DNA of 64,000 nucleotides from Nymphaea colorata (taxonomy: Eukaryota > Streptophyta > Magnoliopsida > Nymphaeales > Nymphaeaceae), in contig NC_045139.1 in assembly GCF_008831285.2 (NCBI RefSeq), positions 30,698,206-30,762,205 of the forward strand, in the 5' to 3' direction. How positions within the stretch are numbered: position 1 is the first letter of the stretch; each line of letters starts with the position of its first letter. Made by a program: the position numbers and the translations under genes. Below are positions 1 to 13,200 of the stretch, one piece after another. The notes under the pieces were generated by a model, which made no database searches, was not told where the DNA came from, and worked only from the letters and a program-made list of their open reading frames with translations.

Positions 1-205
1 AAACATACCATGGCAAATCTGCACTTCATCCACTTTTTTAAAATTATCATGAGCGATAAAGGAGAGTAAAATTGCAACTACTAATCAGCTGAGAAAAGAA
101 CAGCCCAAAGGAAGCAAAGTTCCATACATTCTTCATGTAAAACACACTGCAGTTAAACTGAAAAATGTCAACGCAATTATTTACACATTTCATAACCAAA
201 AATAC

Positions 206-803
206 CTTCACTTGCCTTCTTCAAGAGGGATGATTTCAAAGACCTATTCCAGTCCTTCTGAGGAACATAACCCTCAATCGCATCAGAAGGACCAACGCAC
301 TCTCCCGGAGGAACCTTTCCCTTTTCGTTCAAATCCAACCTCTCCAGAATTTTCAGTTCTGGAAATCCTAGTCCATCGTCTTTCTCTACCGTCACGGAGC
401 CGCCGCCCTCACTAAACGCACTCAACACCCGTGAGATCTTATCGTGGTCCAAGTCGGTGCACCGCTCAGCGTTCAGGGTCTCGGCAAAAGCCCGACTCTT
501 GAGAAGGCAACCGGGAGAACAGTATAGAAACGTCTCCCTGAGATCATAAACCCTGTGCTCCCTCAAAGAGATGCGGTAGCGCCCCTTCTTGGGCCGGTCC
601 GACGGCAGAGTATTGTCGCAGAGAGGGTACCCACAGATGTTGACGATTGTTCGCTCAGTAACGACGTCTTCGTAGTCGCTGCGAGAGAGAAGGGACCCGG
701 AGAGGAGAAGCTTCTTCTCGTCGGCGATCCCGTCAAGGAGAGCGAGCTGCAGCTTGTAGACAGCGTCTGCATAGTCACCGATGGAGGGAGAGGGCTTCCC
801 CAT
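206..803 (-). CDS. RPAP2: RPAP2/RTR1-type RNA polymerase II CTD phosphatase, first coding exon (partial)
   Basis: Proteins of this family remove Ser5 phosphate from the RNA polymerase II C-terminal domain and help polymerase enter the nucleus. The exon encodes 199 residues from an ATG at 803. It begins with a helical stretch (DYADAVYKLQLALLDGI), then the family signature SRSDYEDVVTERTI, CGYPLC, RYRISLREHRVYDL and YCSPGCLLKS. The CGYPLC and YCSPGC cysteines form the zinc site expected of the RPAP2/Rtr1 domain. A donor (TGAAG/GTATTT) ends the exon at 206; the open frame then reads to an intronic stop at 177. The residues after about 145 (acidic, proline and glycine rich) look like the start of the variable linker. 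The rest of the gene lies left of the window. The family call is confident from the motifs; phosphatase activity is inferred from the family. Confidence 0.85.
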
Positions 804-1226
804 GCCAACAGACTGGGAAAAGGTGGCTCCTGAGCCCTGAGGCTTCTTTCTCCACTAAAGGGGCGTCCACTCGGAGAAAAACAAAAAATTGGCAACTACA
901 AACTTCCCAGAGCGGCAATGACAATATCGAGAGCAGAGATGAAGCAGAGGGAGGGAGAGCCCGCGAGTCATCGGTATGGGAGTGGGGGAAACCTCAAACT
1001 GATCATTTTTTGCTAGCCAGGAAATCCACCGTAGCTGCAGCAAAAAATTCAAATTTTCAAAAAAATTTCCAATCCATCAAACAGTGCACCAAAATTGTAA
1101 CCGTTGCACTCGTTGTCGGAAATTTTATTCCCGAAAAATTTTTCCACCTTCGGGGGTGGAAATAAATTTCCGGAGACGATTCCGTTGCTTCTCTCCGCGT
1201 CTACTTCCCCTGAAACGGCCGACTCT
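804..1226. other. Upstream region of the RPAP2-like gene
   Basis: No coding sequence is supported here. Overlapping open frames on both strands (for example plus 1084-1386) have no recognisable motifs. The region lies between the RPAP2-like start codon and the end of the possible small gene at 1227, so it should hold the RPAP2 5' UTR and promoter. No TATA box or other element could be assigned with confidence. Confidence 0.4.
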
Positions 1227-1606
1227 TCACAGCAGCTGCCGCGTCTGCTGTGTGGTGCACCGCTTGGCGCTATTCATCGGCACCCGGAAGCAGAGAGAAG
1301 ATCCGAAGCCCTCTTCACTATCTTCTCTTTTAAGCCCTATCTCCCGCAGCGTCACCGGTGGGTTTTTCAAACTACCCAAATTCTGAACATATAGAATCAG
1401 AGAGTGAGCAACAACACAAAACGGAAAATAAATAGAAAAAACCAAATAACTTACCTTTGATTTTCCGGGTGGACGGACTCACCGGTGGCTGGAAACCGCC
1501 GGACGTCACCGAACGCTGCCGCAGGCTGGTGATGGTGGTCAAGGAACTTCACGGTTGGAGAAATAATGGAGAGCAGGGAGAAAACCTTGCGGAAGAATGA
1601 GGGCAT
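1227..1606 (-). CDS. Possible small two-exon gene of unknown function
   Basis: Not recognised. On the minus strand an ATG at 1606 opens a 152-nt exon (1606-1455, starting MPSFFRKVFSLLSIIS) that ends at a strong donor, AAAG/GTAAGT. A telo-box lies 10 nt upstream of the ATG. Two acceptors are possible. Splicing at TAG/TTTG (exon 1371-1227) keeps a frame open to a stop at 1227 and gives about 98 residues. The better-looking pyrimidine-rich acceptor, TGTTCAG just before it, gives only about 55 residues. The N-terminal hydrophobic stretch VFSLLSIIS could be a short signal or membrane segment. It might instead be the 5' end of an unannotated transcript. The donor plus telo-box is the only reason to list it. 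Confidence 0.3.
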
Positions 1607-1615
1607 CGTGACATA

Positions 1616-1624
1616 TTAGGGTTT
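1616..1624 (-). promoter_or_regulatory. Telo-box (AAACCCTAA)
   Basis: The minus strand reads AAACCCTAA ten bases upstream of the ATG at 1606. Telo-boxes are known near the start of plant genes for translation, ribosome biogenesis and cell growth. The placement supports a real transcript start here, but a nine-base match alone is weak evidence. Confidence 0.4.
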
Positions 1625-2057
1625 ACACACGTTTTAGGAAAATAATTTTCAGATTTGCAGTCTGGTGACTTAATTGGATTTGGCGTAATGGAAACAAAAT
1701 TTAATTAACATGAATCTGAAAATAAAGATTTATTTGCAAGTAATGAACGGTAAATGCCCAAACGAGAATTGATTACAATTTAAAATTCAGATACGAAAGG
1801 ATCTAATATTGGCTTAGCTTTTCATGAATAACATTGATCCTGTTCACCTGGGCCAACCCTTCGATTGCATCAGTTTGAGGTTGGTCTGGATCTATTAGAA
1901 GGATTTTGTCAATTTCTAGCGTATCAAATCCAACTTTGACAAGTAAATTCGTAACAAATAAAAAATAAAAAAACTAAAAAAAAATGAAACAAATGAAAAA
2001 ACAAAAAATTCTTGTTAAACTGTATCGGACCTTGTACTATAGAAATCTAAATGATAA
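1625..2057. other. Gene-less AT-rich stretch
   Basis: No gene or RNA is recognised. The part near 1960-2010 is a run of A-rich simple sequence on the plus strand. Confidence 0.5.
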
Positions 2058-2900
2058 CTATGTGAGTCTTGTTAATGGACTGGTCATAACATTCCCATGA
2101 CCAACGCGGTTATTGCTCCATGTGAGAAGCACTTCCAGATTGAAATCCTCAATCGGCCGAGATCGATCTGCAAAATTAGACAGAGCCATGCAAAGCATGT
2201 AGGGCAGGGGATCTCCCTGTTTTCCCCTGCTGCTAAGAACTGCATGGAAGTCGCCCATACAAATTACAGGAAAAGATCACTGAGAAAAGAAGTTGCTTGA
2301 AGCAATCAGCTGTTCCTTCCTCGTGCGAAAATTCGTATGCAGGTATGCACCTACCGCTAGGTAACTAAAACTAGTCAGTGCGATTCTAACATGCATTAGG
2401 CTACCAGTTAAGGCGTTCCACTTCTTGAGGATCCGGCGGAGCTATTACACGTGCCTAGGTTCCCGAGAGGTGGAGGTTGGGGATCGGCTGTCTGCCAGGA
2501 ATTTTATACAGAAACTTCCTCATTTGGTCCTCGTTGAGCTTCGAATTAATGATAAAAGCAATGGACGGATTCTTGCCCTTGAGCTTGAGGGTGACAAGGA
2601 AATCATGTTGGGCGGCTAGGACGTTCATTGGGGAAACTGATCCCGCCCCCTGCTTCTCTCGGCTTTGATACCAGGTCGAAGCTGTCATTCTCTTTGTCAT
2701 GCTCCGTCGTAGTGTCGAGGGAGCCTTCCTCCTGAACCCCTTACCTCCATTTCATCAGCCTCTGCCGCTAGACTGTCGGCGTTCTGATTTTCCACTAGGT
2801 TGGGAATTTGCAATTGCTGAAGCAATCGAGGAGGGCAACCACCAGGCGTGCTATGAGGAGACTCTGCTTCTTCCTCCATGGCAACACTTACCTTTTAGGA
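2058..2900 (-). mobile_element. Decayed LINE (non-LTR retrotransposon) fragment
   Basis: Read on the minus strand, 2400-2058 encodes a broken apurinic-endonuclease domain. Recognisable pieces are FSYLAVGAYLHTNFRTRKE, then ICMGDFHAVLSS, then a degraded form of the FxWSN segment (LLTWSNNRVGHGN). MGDFNAVL and TWSN are hallmark motifs of plant LINE ORF2 endonucleases. At least one in-frame stop interrupts it just before ICMGDF. Upstream, 2700-2455 (LVTLKLKGKNPS) may be a DUF4283-like ORF1 piece and 2879-2697 an ORF1 N-terminus; both are weaker calls. The zinc knuckle and reverse transcriptase are missing and no poly(A) tail or target duplication is visible. This is an internally deleted, 3'-truncated fossil. 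Confidence 0.7.
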
Positions 2901-4251
2901 GTCTGGGTCTCTTTTTAAGGTAACTCACGTCCTGCTTAAACATTTCTCCACTCGTTCTTGACGGCTGGGCCTACCATTGACCGACTGCGGTCCGGGCTGT
3001 TTCTCACTTTCTCGCTCGCCTCAGCTTTCCACTTTACTGTTCAGATTTGTCTTTTGCAGCGAAGGTTGCATGCCCACAGCCTGAAAGCAGGGTAATTCAT
3101 AATATAAAAAAAAAATCTCTAACTCAAGTGTTTAACAAATGATATTTGCCTATACCCAAAATGATTAAATGATAAAACGAGCCATGGCTCGACTTGGTTT
3201 GGCTTGTAAAAATGCTCATTGGCAGCCGTGATATAGGCTGGGCAAGTAAGGTTCTGCTTGGTTGCATATTTGAATGATCTGAACAAGGATGGGCTCGCCA
3301 CTCGTGTAGGCTTGTTAATCTATATTAATGTGTATGTTATACATGAAAACTGCTTTTCTATATGTTACAGACAATTTACATACCATCCTGAACATATATG
3401 CATAAATTTAGATGTTTTAGTAATGATATTAAATTTCACAAAAAAACAGTTGGTAGGATCTCAGGAAGCGAGCCTTCAATTTTGCTTGTTCAACTTGTAA
3501 TGATTGATCTCAGAATTGGCTCGTTCATGATGTGGAACTTTTGACCATACCGGCCCCTCCAATATGGCTCAACCATCGGTTTCATATGACGTGAAATATG
3601 TTTACCCGATAATCTTACCTTCACAAAATATCCAAACAAGTTCTGCAAAGGGAGAAGATAATTTCTGAGTGACCCTTTTTCAGTTGCTCTGGATCTATTA
3701 TTTAGAGCTAAAAGTGATGTAAATTTCTGATTTCATACTTTCAGGTACGAACTGTATTCAGAAAAAAATTGTAACAATTTGAAAATCTCTCAACAGGATC
3801 TGAGGATTTTTGAACACTAGTATATCAGTGAGAACATTCATTATCTTAGAAAAAAAATACTCGGGGAAATAGCTTATGTTTTTAATATGAAAAAACTAAT
3901 TTTTTTCTTGTTTTTTCTAAAAGTCATTATTCATAATTTTTCTCATAATTACGTGTATTCTATCTGCTGATTTTATTTTTTGACCCTGGGAAGAAGGATT
4001 TTGACAGATCCCTACCGGTTTATTGTTACAAGCTTACAAGAAGGTATCACCAGAACTTACAGCCTAGTCGCACATATACATGATCTCCATATCTACATAT
4101 TTAACATTCCCAAAACTGGAAAAAGAAAAGGACAACCTTCCATTACTTGCACTCTTCCGTACATTAATCCCCGAGAGAATTCTCAATTGCAAACTTCTGA
4201 TACCAGGCAATGGCATAGAACTGTATCACAAGGAACCTGCATATCAAGTGC
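2901..4251. other. Intergenic region downstream of the DUF810 gene
   Basis: No gene is supported. Around 3180-3310 and 3500-3560 there are short stretches rich in GAGCC/GGCTC and TCGGCTTG-like words, typical of plant MITE-like repeats, but I could not define ends. The rest is AT-rich. The 3' UTR of the minus-strand gene ending at 4252 should fall in its right-hand part. Confidence 0.4.
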
Positions 4252-7200
4252 TCACCTCCCACCATACTTGAGCTCAGACTTTACCTTCTGAAGTTTCTTC
4301 TTCATTGTTCTCATACCCATTTGGCCCTTCTTGGTCCATTGGATAGAGGTAGTACGCGTAAAGATATCAGACAAAACGGGGCCCTTGAGGGATGAACCTT
4401 CCTCATAATCTGCAGGCAGGCAAGCATCTCTGAATGAGAATAGTTATATACCAAAATCGATGAGGAAACCTAATTGAAATTTATAGGCATGCATTGCTAT
4501 CTTTTGCATGTTCATTATGTGGCCGGCCTCCATGGGAAAGACGGTCTACCATCCTATTCTGAACTGATACCCTGTCAAGGTTGTTTCAGGCTGGCAAGGA
4601 CACAAAAAATAACGCCCACTCCCCAATTATAAGCTATTAATAACACCAGCCTAAAGCAGATTAGTGATAACCAGACGAGGCAGCACATGGATTGCATCAT
4701 GGTGTCCCACGGAAGCATGCATCCTGAACAAGAAATAGCATCTCAGCCTGTCTTGCACATAAACTGTGAAGAAGAGTTCCCTGCCTCACTCATACGGCAC
4801 ATGGTTGTAGATTTTCTAATCAACTAGGCATCTACCATTCCACTAAAAAAAAAAAAAAACTTGTTCACTTCATATTTGGATTTGTAGGTCGTAATATATG
4901 CTAAGCTCATTTATTTCATGCTGCCACAGAATGAGCGTGCTTCAAAAGTTTTTTATATCTTTTCAATCCCAATAAGCTTCCTAATCCCACCAAAGAAATG
5001 CTAGCCCTTTCAGGGCCTGGTGCCTGTCTGTGGATTCTAACAAGCACTCTTAACCACTGATCACCCATCTCGCATGAAAGACTGGGCCTGCTATGGGATT
5101 CCGTGGTCATATTTCTTTCAGTTCCCATGGGGAGTTTCAGCTTTCCATGCAAAACTGCCCTGATCTGTCTGAAAGCAGGATGATGCAAACTACTACTCAC
5201 TGAATTACTTAGATATTGCTGAAGGTCAAGGAAATAAACACCTGAAGACTTGGGAAGATTATATTGCATCTTCAAAAAGTTGGATGCACTTTTGTCACCC
5301 TTATGACATAGTACTCTTAATAGTGTATCTGCACTTTCAGCAGACCTATTGCTTGGCTTCACATGTCCAAGTTCTGTTGATATTTGTTCACTCGCAGCCA
5401 TCAACCTCTCAACTATGGTCTCTGTCTGGTGACAAAAAAAAGTACAACTTAGAAAGCATGTAGGAGACAACAAAAATAAGAAACACAACAAACTAACATG
5501 AAGAGTATATAGATCAAGGATCTCTTGGGTCATCAATGCTTCTTTCTCAACCAATGCTCGAGGAAGTCCTTCGCCATCTGCAATGAAAAGCTCCTAGGAA
5601 GGAGAAAAGGAAAAAGAATTTGCCATCACTTTCTTATACCATGTTACTAGTTAGATCTGCGGCATTTTATGCTCCGGGAATACTGCATCACATAATCTAA
5701 TTATCACGGATGACACACATGTAACAAAATTGTTCTCTATACAAGTTAACATACTGGACATAAACATTTCAAAATCTAACCAAGAGATACTTTTGTTCCT
5801 GAACAATCATAAGAAACCCAAAGCAGAAAACAAGGGTAAGACAAAAACTGGGTTTAAGAATAGCCCAAAAGGAAACCAATTTTGAAAACAAGGATAGATA
5901 TAAAATATAAAGTACGAAACATTTTCAAACCAGAAAGGACCACTAATAGTTTGTAAATCAGTACCATCTTGACCATATGTGAAACCGAAAATTCTTATCA
6001 TAGTGCTTGTGTTCCTTATTAAGGATTATTGCTTGTTACAATAAGGCTACCCGAATGAAAAATTTCAACACTGCCCTTGAAAGTTCAAAAGCAATCAAAA
6101 GCATTCTAGCTGCAATGATCATATTACCAGATGTACCAAGGCAGTTCACATCTGGTTTTGTTTGTGCTTTCATCTTCGTCACTTGAGTTAGGAGGCTATC
6201 ATTCAATTGAGAATATATTATTACACTACAAGATTTTGTCATCTTAGTAAATTCCTTGATTTCATGGGGAGCAAAACCAAATAGTTCTGTCCACAATGAA
6301 AGAGATGTATATCGTATACAGGAAAAATAGTCCAACATCAGAGGTTGCACGTCTCAGATGTCTTCCTACCACATATTGGGCTCTTACCTTTGAGGAATTC
6401 ATTGTACTATGACAGTCGAAATGCTAGAGAAGTACAGATATTACAAAGAATCCAAACCTTTACAAGAGGGATATGCACATTTGGATTTGATTGTCGTTAC
6501 AGAAGAAGAACCCATCCAGGGAGGGTATCTCAGGCATCAATTCATTCTATGACAAATTCTGGAATTTTCACCAAGAGCTTAGCATTAGTTTCAAATGTTC
6601 TTTCCAAACATGGAATTGGAACAATTGAATTTGCATCCTCTCAAGTTCAAAGGGGAGAAGGAATGTATCTTTCGGGTATCTTTTAGACCAGTTAACTGAA
6701 TGAAATTGGTAGCCATTATAAATGTGACTATAATAGTCACTAAAGAAGAATATGATATAAAAAGGCACGAAGGCCACTTGAAAAGATATTAATCTAATTG
6801 AAAAAATGCTCAATGACTGTGAAAAACAGCATACCTAATACAAGAGATTGCTAAAATATATATACAAGAGACAAGAAAGAAGAAGAGGCTAAAGAAGAGT
6901 GGTTCTAGCCGTTGGGAGTTCCAACGGCTCTTTTGTGAGCCGTTGGGAGTTCCAACGGCTCTTTTGTGAGCCGTTGGGAGTTCCAACGGCTCTTTTGTGA
7001 GCCGTTGGGAGTTCCAACGGCTCTTTTGTGAGCCGTTGGAACCTCCAACGGTTAGAATGAGGAGGGCAAAAAGAAAAGAAAAGAAAATAAAATAAAATAA
7101 AAATAAAATAAAATGTAAAAGAAAAGAAAAAGAAAATAAAATGTAAAAGAAAATAAAATGTAAAATACCTAAGCTAAAAACCTAGTTACAATATCAATAT

Positions 7201-10200
7201 GAGATATTATTTCGTAACATGTTTCACGTGATTCAGGAAGCTGGTTTCTTATTTGATGTATGTTAATTGGAGAGGTTCTGGTTTCAGAACATTGATTTTT
7301 GACCTCACATGGTAGGTGTCATTTTATGGATGTTAAAATTATTTTCTAAGAAGCCCATTGCACGCTGATCTGAAACTCATTTTATATTAAACTTTGTTCC
7401 AATGTGCTGGGTTCTGGTGAGTTGGAACTGGTCTTGGTTTGGCAATGAAATCATCTTTTGCATAAGTTGAATTACTAAATTATTTTCAAATAATTGCAAT
7501 TTGTTGTTTAGAAGTGTTGATTAAAGGCTCACTAATCAATATGCTGTCTAACAAGGTCATTTTCAGCATTTGATTCTTTAATATGTTTTATTGTGGCTGG
7601 TCACTGCCTTCTGCACATTGCCTGAACAAGATTCGACCCAGCGGGCAGCCTGTTGCTGGCTGAGCTTGGTACATACTGGATCTGGTTGGGCTGTGGACAT
7701 ACTGATCTGCACCTGGAGCAGAGCAAGATCCGATCCAGTCCTTGTTGGCAAGCTATGCTTCATTTACAGGCCACAATTGGCCAGACCTTGACTGCATCGT
7801 GGCAGAAGGTGCAGTTGGTTTCAGCTGGCATCTGAACAGTTTATGATCTGGAGATTCTGGACCGCCGATAAATCAATCCATAATCTGATCTAATCAAACA
7901 AGCGGATGGATCAGATTGGAGTTGATCAGAGTAAGAGCGCTGGTTTGAAGTTTTAGAATTTGATAAATTGTGGTTTACAAGTCTATGACTGCATGCATAT
8001 AAAAGTGTGGTTACCCTAGATATGATATGCTTGGAGTGAGAATGTAAAGCGATTGCATGATGCTAGTACTACAAAACACGTTTTGAGCATGTTTTGATGT
8101 GCATGTAAAACGATCATACCTTCAATAAGTTAAGATCCTCCTGGAGCATTAAAACATCGTTACCAGTAAAAACACGAGAAGGGCCACCATCTAGTAGCAA
8201 CCAAATATATCCATCCTACAAATATAAGCATAAAGCATAGGTAAAAATAAGTGAAAAGCATAAGCAATAAAGACTCTGATGTAAGGGGATGTACCAACGA
8301 AGAACGGAAAATGTAATGGACAATCACATCCCTTAGAGCATCACTAATCAAGCCACAAACATTGCCAAGAACCTGCAAAGCAAATAAAAAGTTGCACGTC
8401 TTCAATTAGTGCTTTGTGAAAAACAAACTTTATTTACACTTTCATAGAAAACAAACTCAGGCACACTTTAGATGAACACCAAACCCAGTCAGACTAAAAG
8501 CTCCAATAACTGGCAGATATTAATTAGTACAATGGTGCTATAACAAGTTGAGGGAACTACGGTGATGAAATTTCATCTGTCAAAACGGGACATGTAGAGC
8601 AACATACATCAATATCTAACCAAGTTGTTAAAGCAAGTGCTACTTAACAGACCCTATTTGCTTCCTTGATGCCATTTTTTCTTCACCTTCTTTATGAACT
8701 AAAATCTTGTATGATCTCAACAATTGTTTATGCCAGCAACTAGTCCCGGATTGTCTTGGACTCCAACTTTTAAATAATAAAAAAACTACTACACTTAAAA
8801 TAAATTTTCTGATTTCAACAATAACTATGCATGTAAATATGCAGTATGCTTGTGTATGCATAACACTACATGGCAGGCAGATAGACAGGTATCATGCACA
8901 AATAGTGAATATTAAAAGTTAGAACCTTTGTTATTATCTGTGTCTAGTTTCATGGTTTCCTAAGTTCAACAAAGAATACACCTTTTCCATGTGACAGCAA
9001 TATGCAAAAAGGATATAGAGTAAGAAAAAACAATGACACAAAAATTCCTTGAGGTATATTTTATAGCAAACAATCTTATGGTAAAATGTCCTTCAATAGA
9101 TGATCTAAATGAGAGATTTTTGGTCTTCATGCACAATGAATGCACATTTACATACACACACGCACATGTACATACACATTGGATATGAAAAATATGCTCA
9201 TACAGTATCAAGTCGTTCCAAAGCTGATTCCATACGAGCATTGTCCACGTTCCCTCGATATAAATTAAAAAGGAATGGCTCCTTCAGGTCCCAAAATACA
9301 ACCTTTGCACCTAGAGATTGAAAAAGGAAAGCATAAGTTGTTGCTAACTTATGGAGAAGAAACAAAATAGAAAAAGGATAGAATTTGAACCATACATAAT
9401 ATGTCAGAGGAGGTTACTTTGTCATAAATATTTCATTAAGAGAGTACAAACTATAATATGTAGCAAGAATCTTTGCAATTCGAGTAATGGGTTCAAAATT
9501 TTCTCAGATGTGCATACCGCATTCATTTGGAAAAAACAACAGCATTATTTCCTTAGAATGGTTACTCAAGTTGAATTAAAACAAAATCCTTCACCATCCA
9601 GCAGGGCGACAGGAAAACAGTCATTTACAATTGCAGCTTCTATTCAATCATTCCTTCAACTTTAGTTTCAGGCCTTCATTATTTTATTTGTTACTCAAAG
9701 TGAAGCCACTCAAATATGACATATAATTGACCAATGTCAACAACGAGAAAGTTATGCACATGTATTATGTATGGTACCTGCTTTATACATAGTATAGATG
9801 GACATACATAAATGTATATTTTTATCCTGTAATTTATTTTCTTTTATACTTTTCTTTTTTTAATTATCGGGTTTTTTTCCATTTGTATGACCAACTAGTT
9901 GTTGCATTGTCCAAGCGCTGGATTATAGCTCTTGAATTGCCCAATGGCTATGTTTTGTCTGCCCTTCGGTGTACATAAAAGTTTCTGAACCCACTTTATG
10001 CATTTTCTTGTGTATCTTATGTCAAATATATATTTTTCTATTTTCATGTGCTGTGCACTCAAATTAGTTTTTTATTACTTTATGTACAAGCACTTGTTCA
10101 TGAGGTTTTACTTTTTGTAGAATGCTTTTTCTGTACTCCTTGAGCATGTTAATTTGAGCTCTTGCTTCATTATACATAAGCACAGAAAGTTACATTAAAC

Positions 10201-13200
10201 AAGAGATCAGAAGATACAAACTGATTAGTTCACAAACTTACCAACAAAGTCACATATTTGGTTGGTAGTATCGTTTGCAATTTTCTTGACCCGAACAAAT
10301 GGATCCAAAAGCTCTTGAATGAGTTTACCATGTGATAGTAAGTCCTTATCTGAACCTTGCACAGGATGACAAACATAGATAGAGTCAACATTGCCAGTAG
10401 TCAGTAATGAATAAGACAAGAGACACTTGTTATTGTGCTTCTGCTTCTCAACCAACATAAAGAATTCTCTAAAAAGGTCCGTAAGTCAAACACATATACA
10501 TGTTTAATAAGATATAAAATTATAAAACAAATAGATCATAAGGTAGTGCAAAATAAGCAGATTAGTCAGCAGAAAAGTAGTGTGCATTAGGCAAAACAAA
10601 CTGCACACACTCGCTTGCACACATGCACACAATGTTAAATGAGGTACTTATATGTGCTACATGTGTACATTGTTATAACACTACATACATAATTATAGAC
10701 ATAGTAGATATCATTTATAATCAGTGTCTTTTCTGTTTTTCTGTTTTTTGTACTTTTCTTCTGCTTCTGTTTTTTTTTTCTGGATCATTGAATTCCCAAG
10801 GAATACAACAAGAAGATCAACTTTAAATTTGAGTACATGCCAGGGCTGTTGTCTGACCTTGTAAAAAGGATTTTATGAGATATTATGTAGAACCCCATAT
10901 ATATACATATAAATAAATAAATATATATATATATAACATTTTTTCTGCTGTACCCCATACCAAGATGTTCTAAAATCACAGTACCCATACCCATACACTT
11001 ACCTATGTGACTTAGAGGTACGATCAATCTAGGCATGTTCTCACGTTTTTCTAGCTACAATATAATTTAAAAAAAATTATTCTACCTTGAGTGTGTCGAG
11101 TGACTGCTTTTGTTAGTTATTCCTTGCACCAATATTGATCATTAATTCCTACTCCTGTGAACCTTGTGAGATTAGATTTTGCCCCAGGACTACTCCATTG
11201 CATGGTATCAAAGCTAGGTTTTTCACAGTCTATGTGTTTGCTTTTGTCATTCTACTTGTTACCTTCAAAAGTGTGTCATCATCTTGCTTGTTCAGACTTG
11301 TTGTGAAGAAGCTTGCAAACAAGTTTCTTCCCTTTTACGTGATCAGAAATGGCTGAAAAGGAACTTGTAGCTGTCAGAATACTACTAGTCTCTCTCTCAC
11401 ACACAGACACATACACACTCTAAAGAAAAAGCAAACATGTTTGGTCAACCCAAAGCTCACCCTCAACAATGAGTATATGAAAAGCAAATGATAAAAACAT
11501 CATTAAAACAAACTAACCGATCAATGGAATGTATGGTGAAATCTTCACTATAGAAGCAAGAGTAATGATTCACTTGTTCCCTAAAAACTGACAAGAGGAC
11601 CTTTAGTGGTGCCTGAAGTTTCCTTTCTACACCTTCAAAGTGCATTTAGAGTGTTTCATCAAAGGCCTTCCTTCACCTCTCTCTACCTCTATCTCTCTCA
11701 AAAAAAAAAAAAAACAAAAACAAAAACAAAAAGAAAAGGAAAAACAGACGTGCTAAAGGAAAAGACAATAGACATGTTTGGTCAACCCAAAGCCCACCCA
11801 TAACAATGAGTATATGAAAAGCAAATGGTAAAATGTTATTAGAAGAAAGTAGCTGATCAACGATAATGCAGCACAATGGCCAGACCTTATGAAAGCAATA
11901 CTTCATGACTTACTTTTTCCAGCATAGTCACAGGTTCTGACATTCACCCAATGGTTCTGAATAGTATCCTCTAATTCCCTGACTTGGTTCCCAATGTACT
12001 GCACCAAATAAGAAATGTGTGTTAAAGAGCTTCCGTAAAGTTTTTGAACATAAAAATAAGTTTTTTGATAATAACCTTCTAAACCATATCCCAGAACAAT
12101 TCCAAAATTAAAATACATATTATTCAAGAGTAACCTTCAAAAAGTAGTGGACTTTTCAACCCAAGGATACACACATGGTTCTGGAGTTTCAGTTACATCT
12201 CATGGCATATGGCCTCAGATGTATGAAACAGTAAACTTATTTAGGGTCTTCTAATTATAATTTTGGAAAATACTAAAAATAGTACAAATTCTAATACCGT
12301 TAATTGCATATTTTAATATATTGATGTGTCTTTCAAAACTATCTCATGGTGAATGATTGTACGAAACATTTCATTTGAAAAAGTTAAGAATATTTTCATA
12401 TACATCATGAGTTCAATGAAAAAAAAATATTGATACAATTTCTCTGTGGACTTATACTTTTTGAATTTCAGAAGACAAACTTCCCAATTAGTACTGAAAA
12501 AACTCTCACCGATGAAAACCTGAAAAATACATCTGTAGCTATGTGTGATACATTACATGTGTTATTTTTGGGACAATATGTGTAAACATTGGCGCTTCTT
12601 TTATACCCTTGCTCTACATAAAGAAGCATAACTCTAAGCATTCATCAAAAGACCTTTGAATAGAATAGCACAGACATGCTTGTACCTTACAACACTCACC
12701 CACTCATGGTCTCATGCACTATGTTTAGCTTGTAGATGAGAAGACACATGCAAATGCAATACACCATATGAAGGCCACCTTCCTTTAGGCTGACTATCGC
12801 ACAAACTATTAATGTACAAATTATGTATCTCCATTTCAGAATGAAAAAGAGTAGCATTTCTCCAAGCAAGATTTGGCAGCATTTTATTTTGTGAGACATG
12901 TGTGGCATTAATTTTGCAGCAATTCCTGCTATGCACTTCTGGGGCTGCTACAAAAAAATTGTTTGCTCAAAGAGTACAAGTATAAAATGAGGCTAAGATT
13001 TTAACAAAAAGTCTAAAAAATGGAAAAGGTAGTGAATCAGACTAACATGCACAGTGTTTGCTTGGACGCAGAGCTTGAATACTGTCAAGTCATTCAACTG
13101 CATAAGGACATTCTCATCCAGAATCTTGCATTCAACAAACTTTTTCTTGATAAAGGGATTCACTGTGCCTTCCTCATAACGAGTCAATGCAGGCATAGCT

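Noticed and set aside
6907-7056. Regularly spaced palindromic repeats that resemble a CRISPR array
   Set aside because: The spacer is the same in every unit, the repeat unit is continuous, and the context is a plant intron.
7591-7835. Overlapping plus-strand frames in intron 23
   Set aside because: No motif, no codon bias and contradictory frames in the same DNA.
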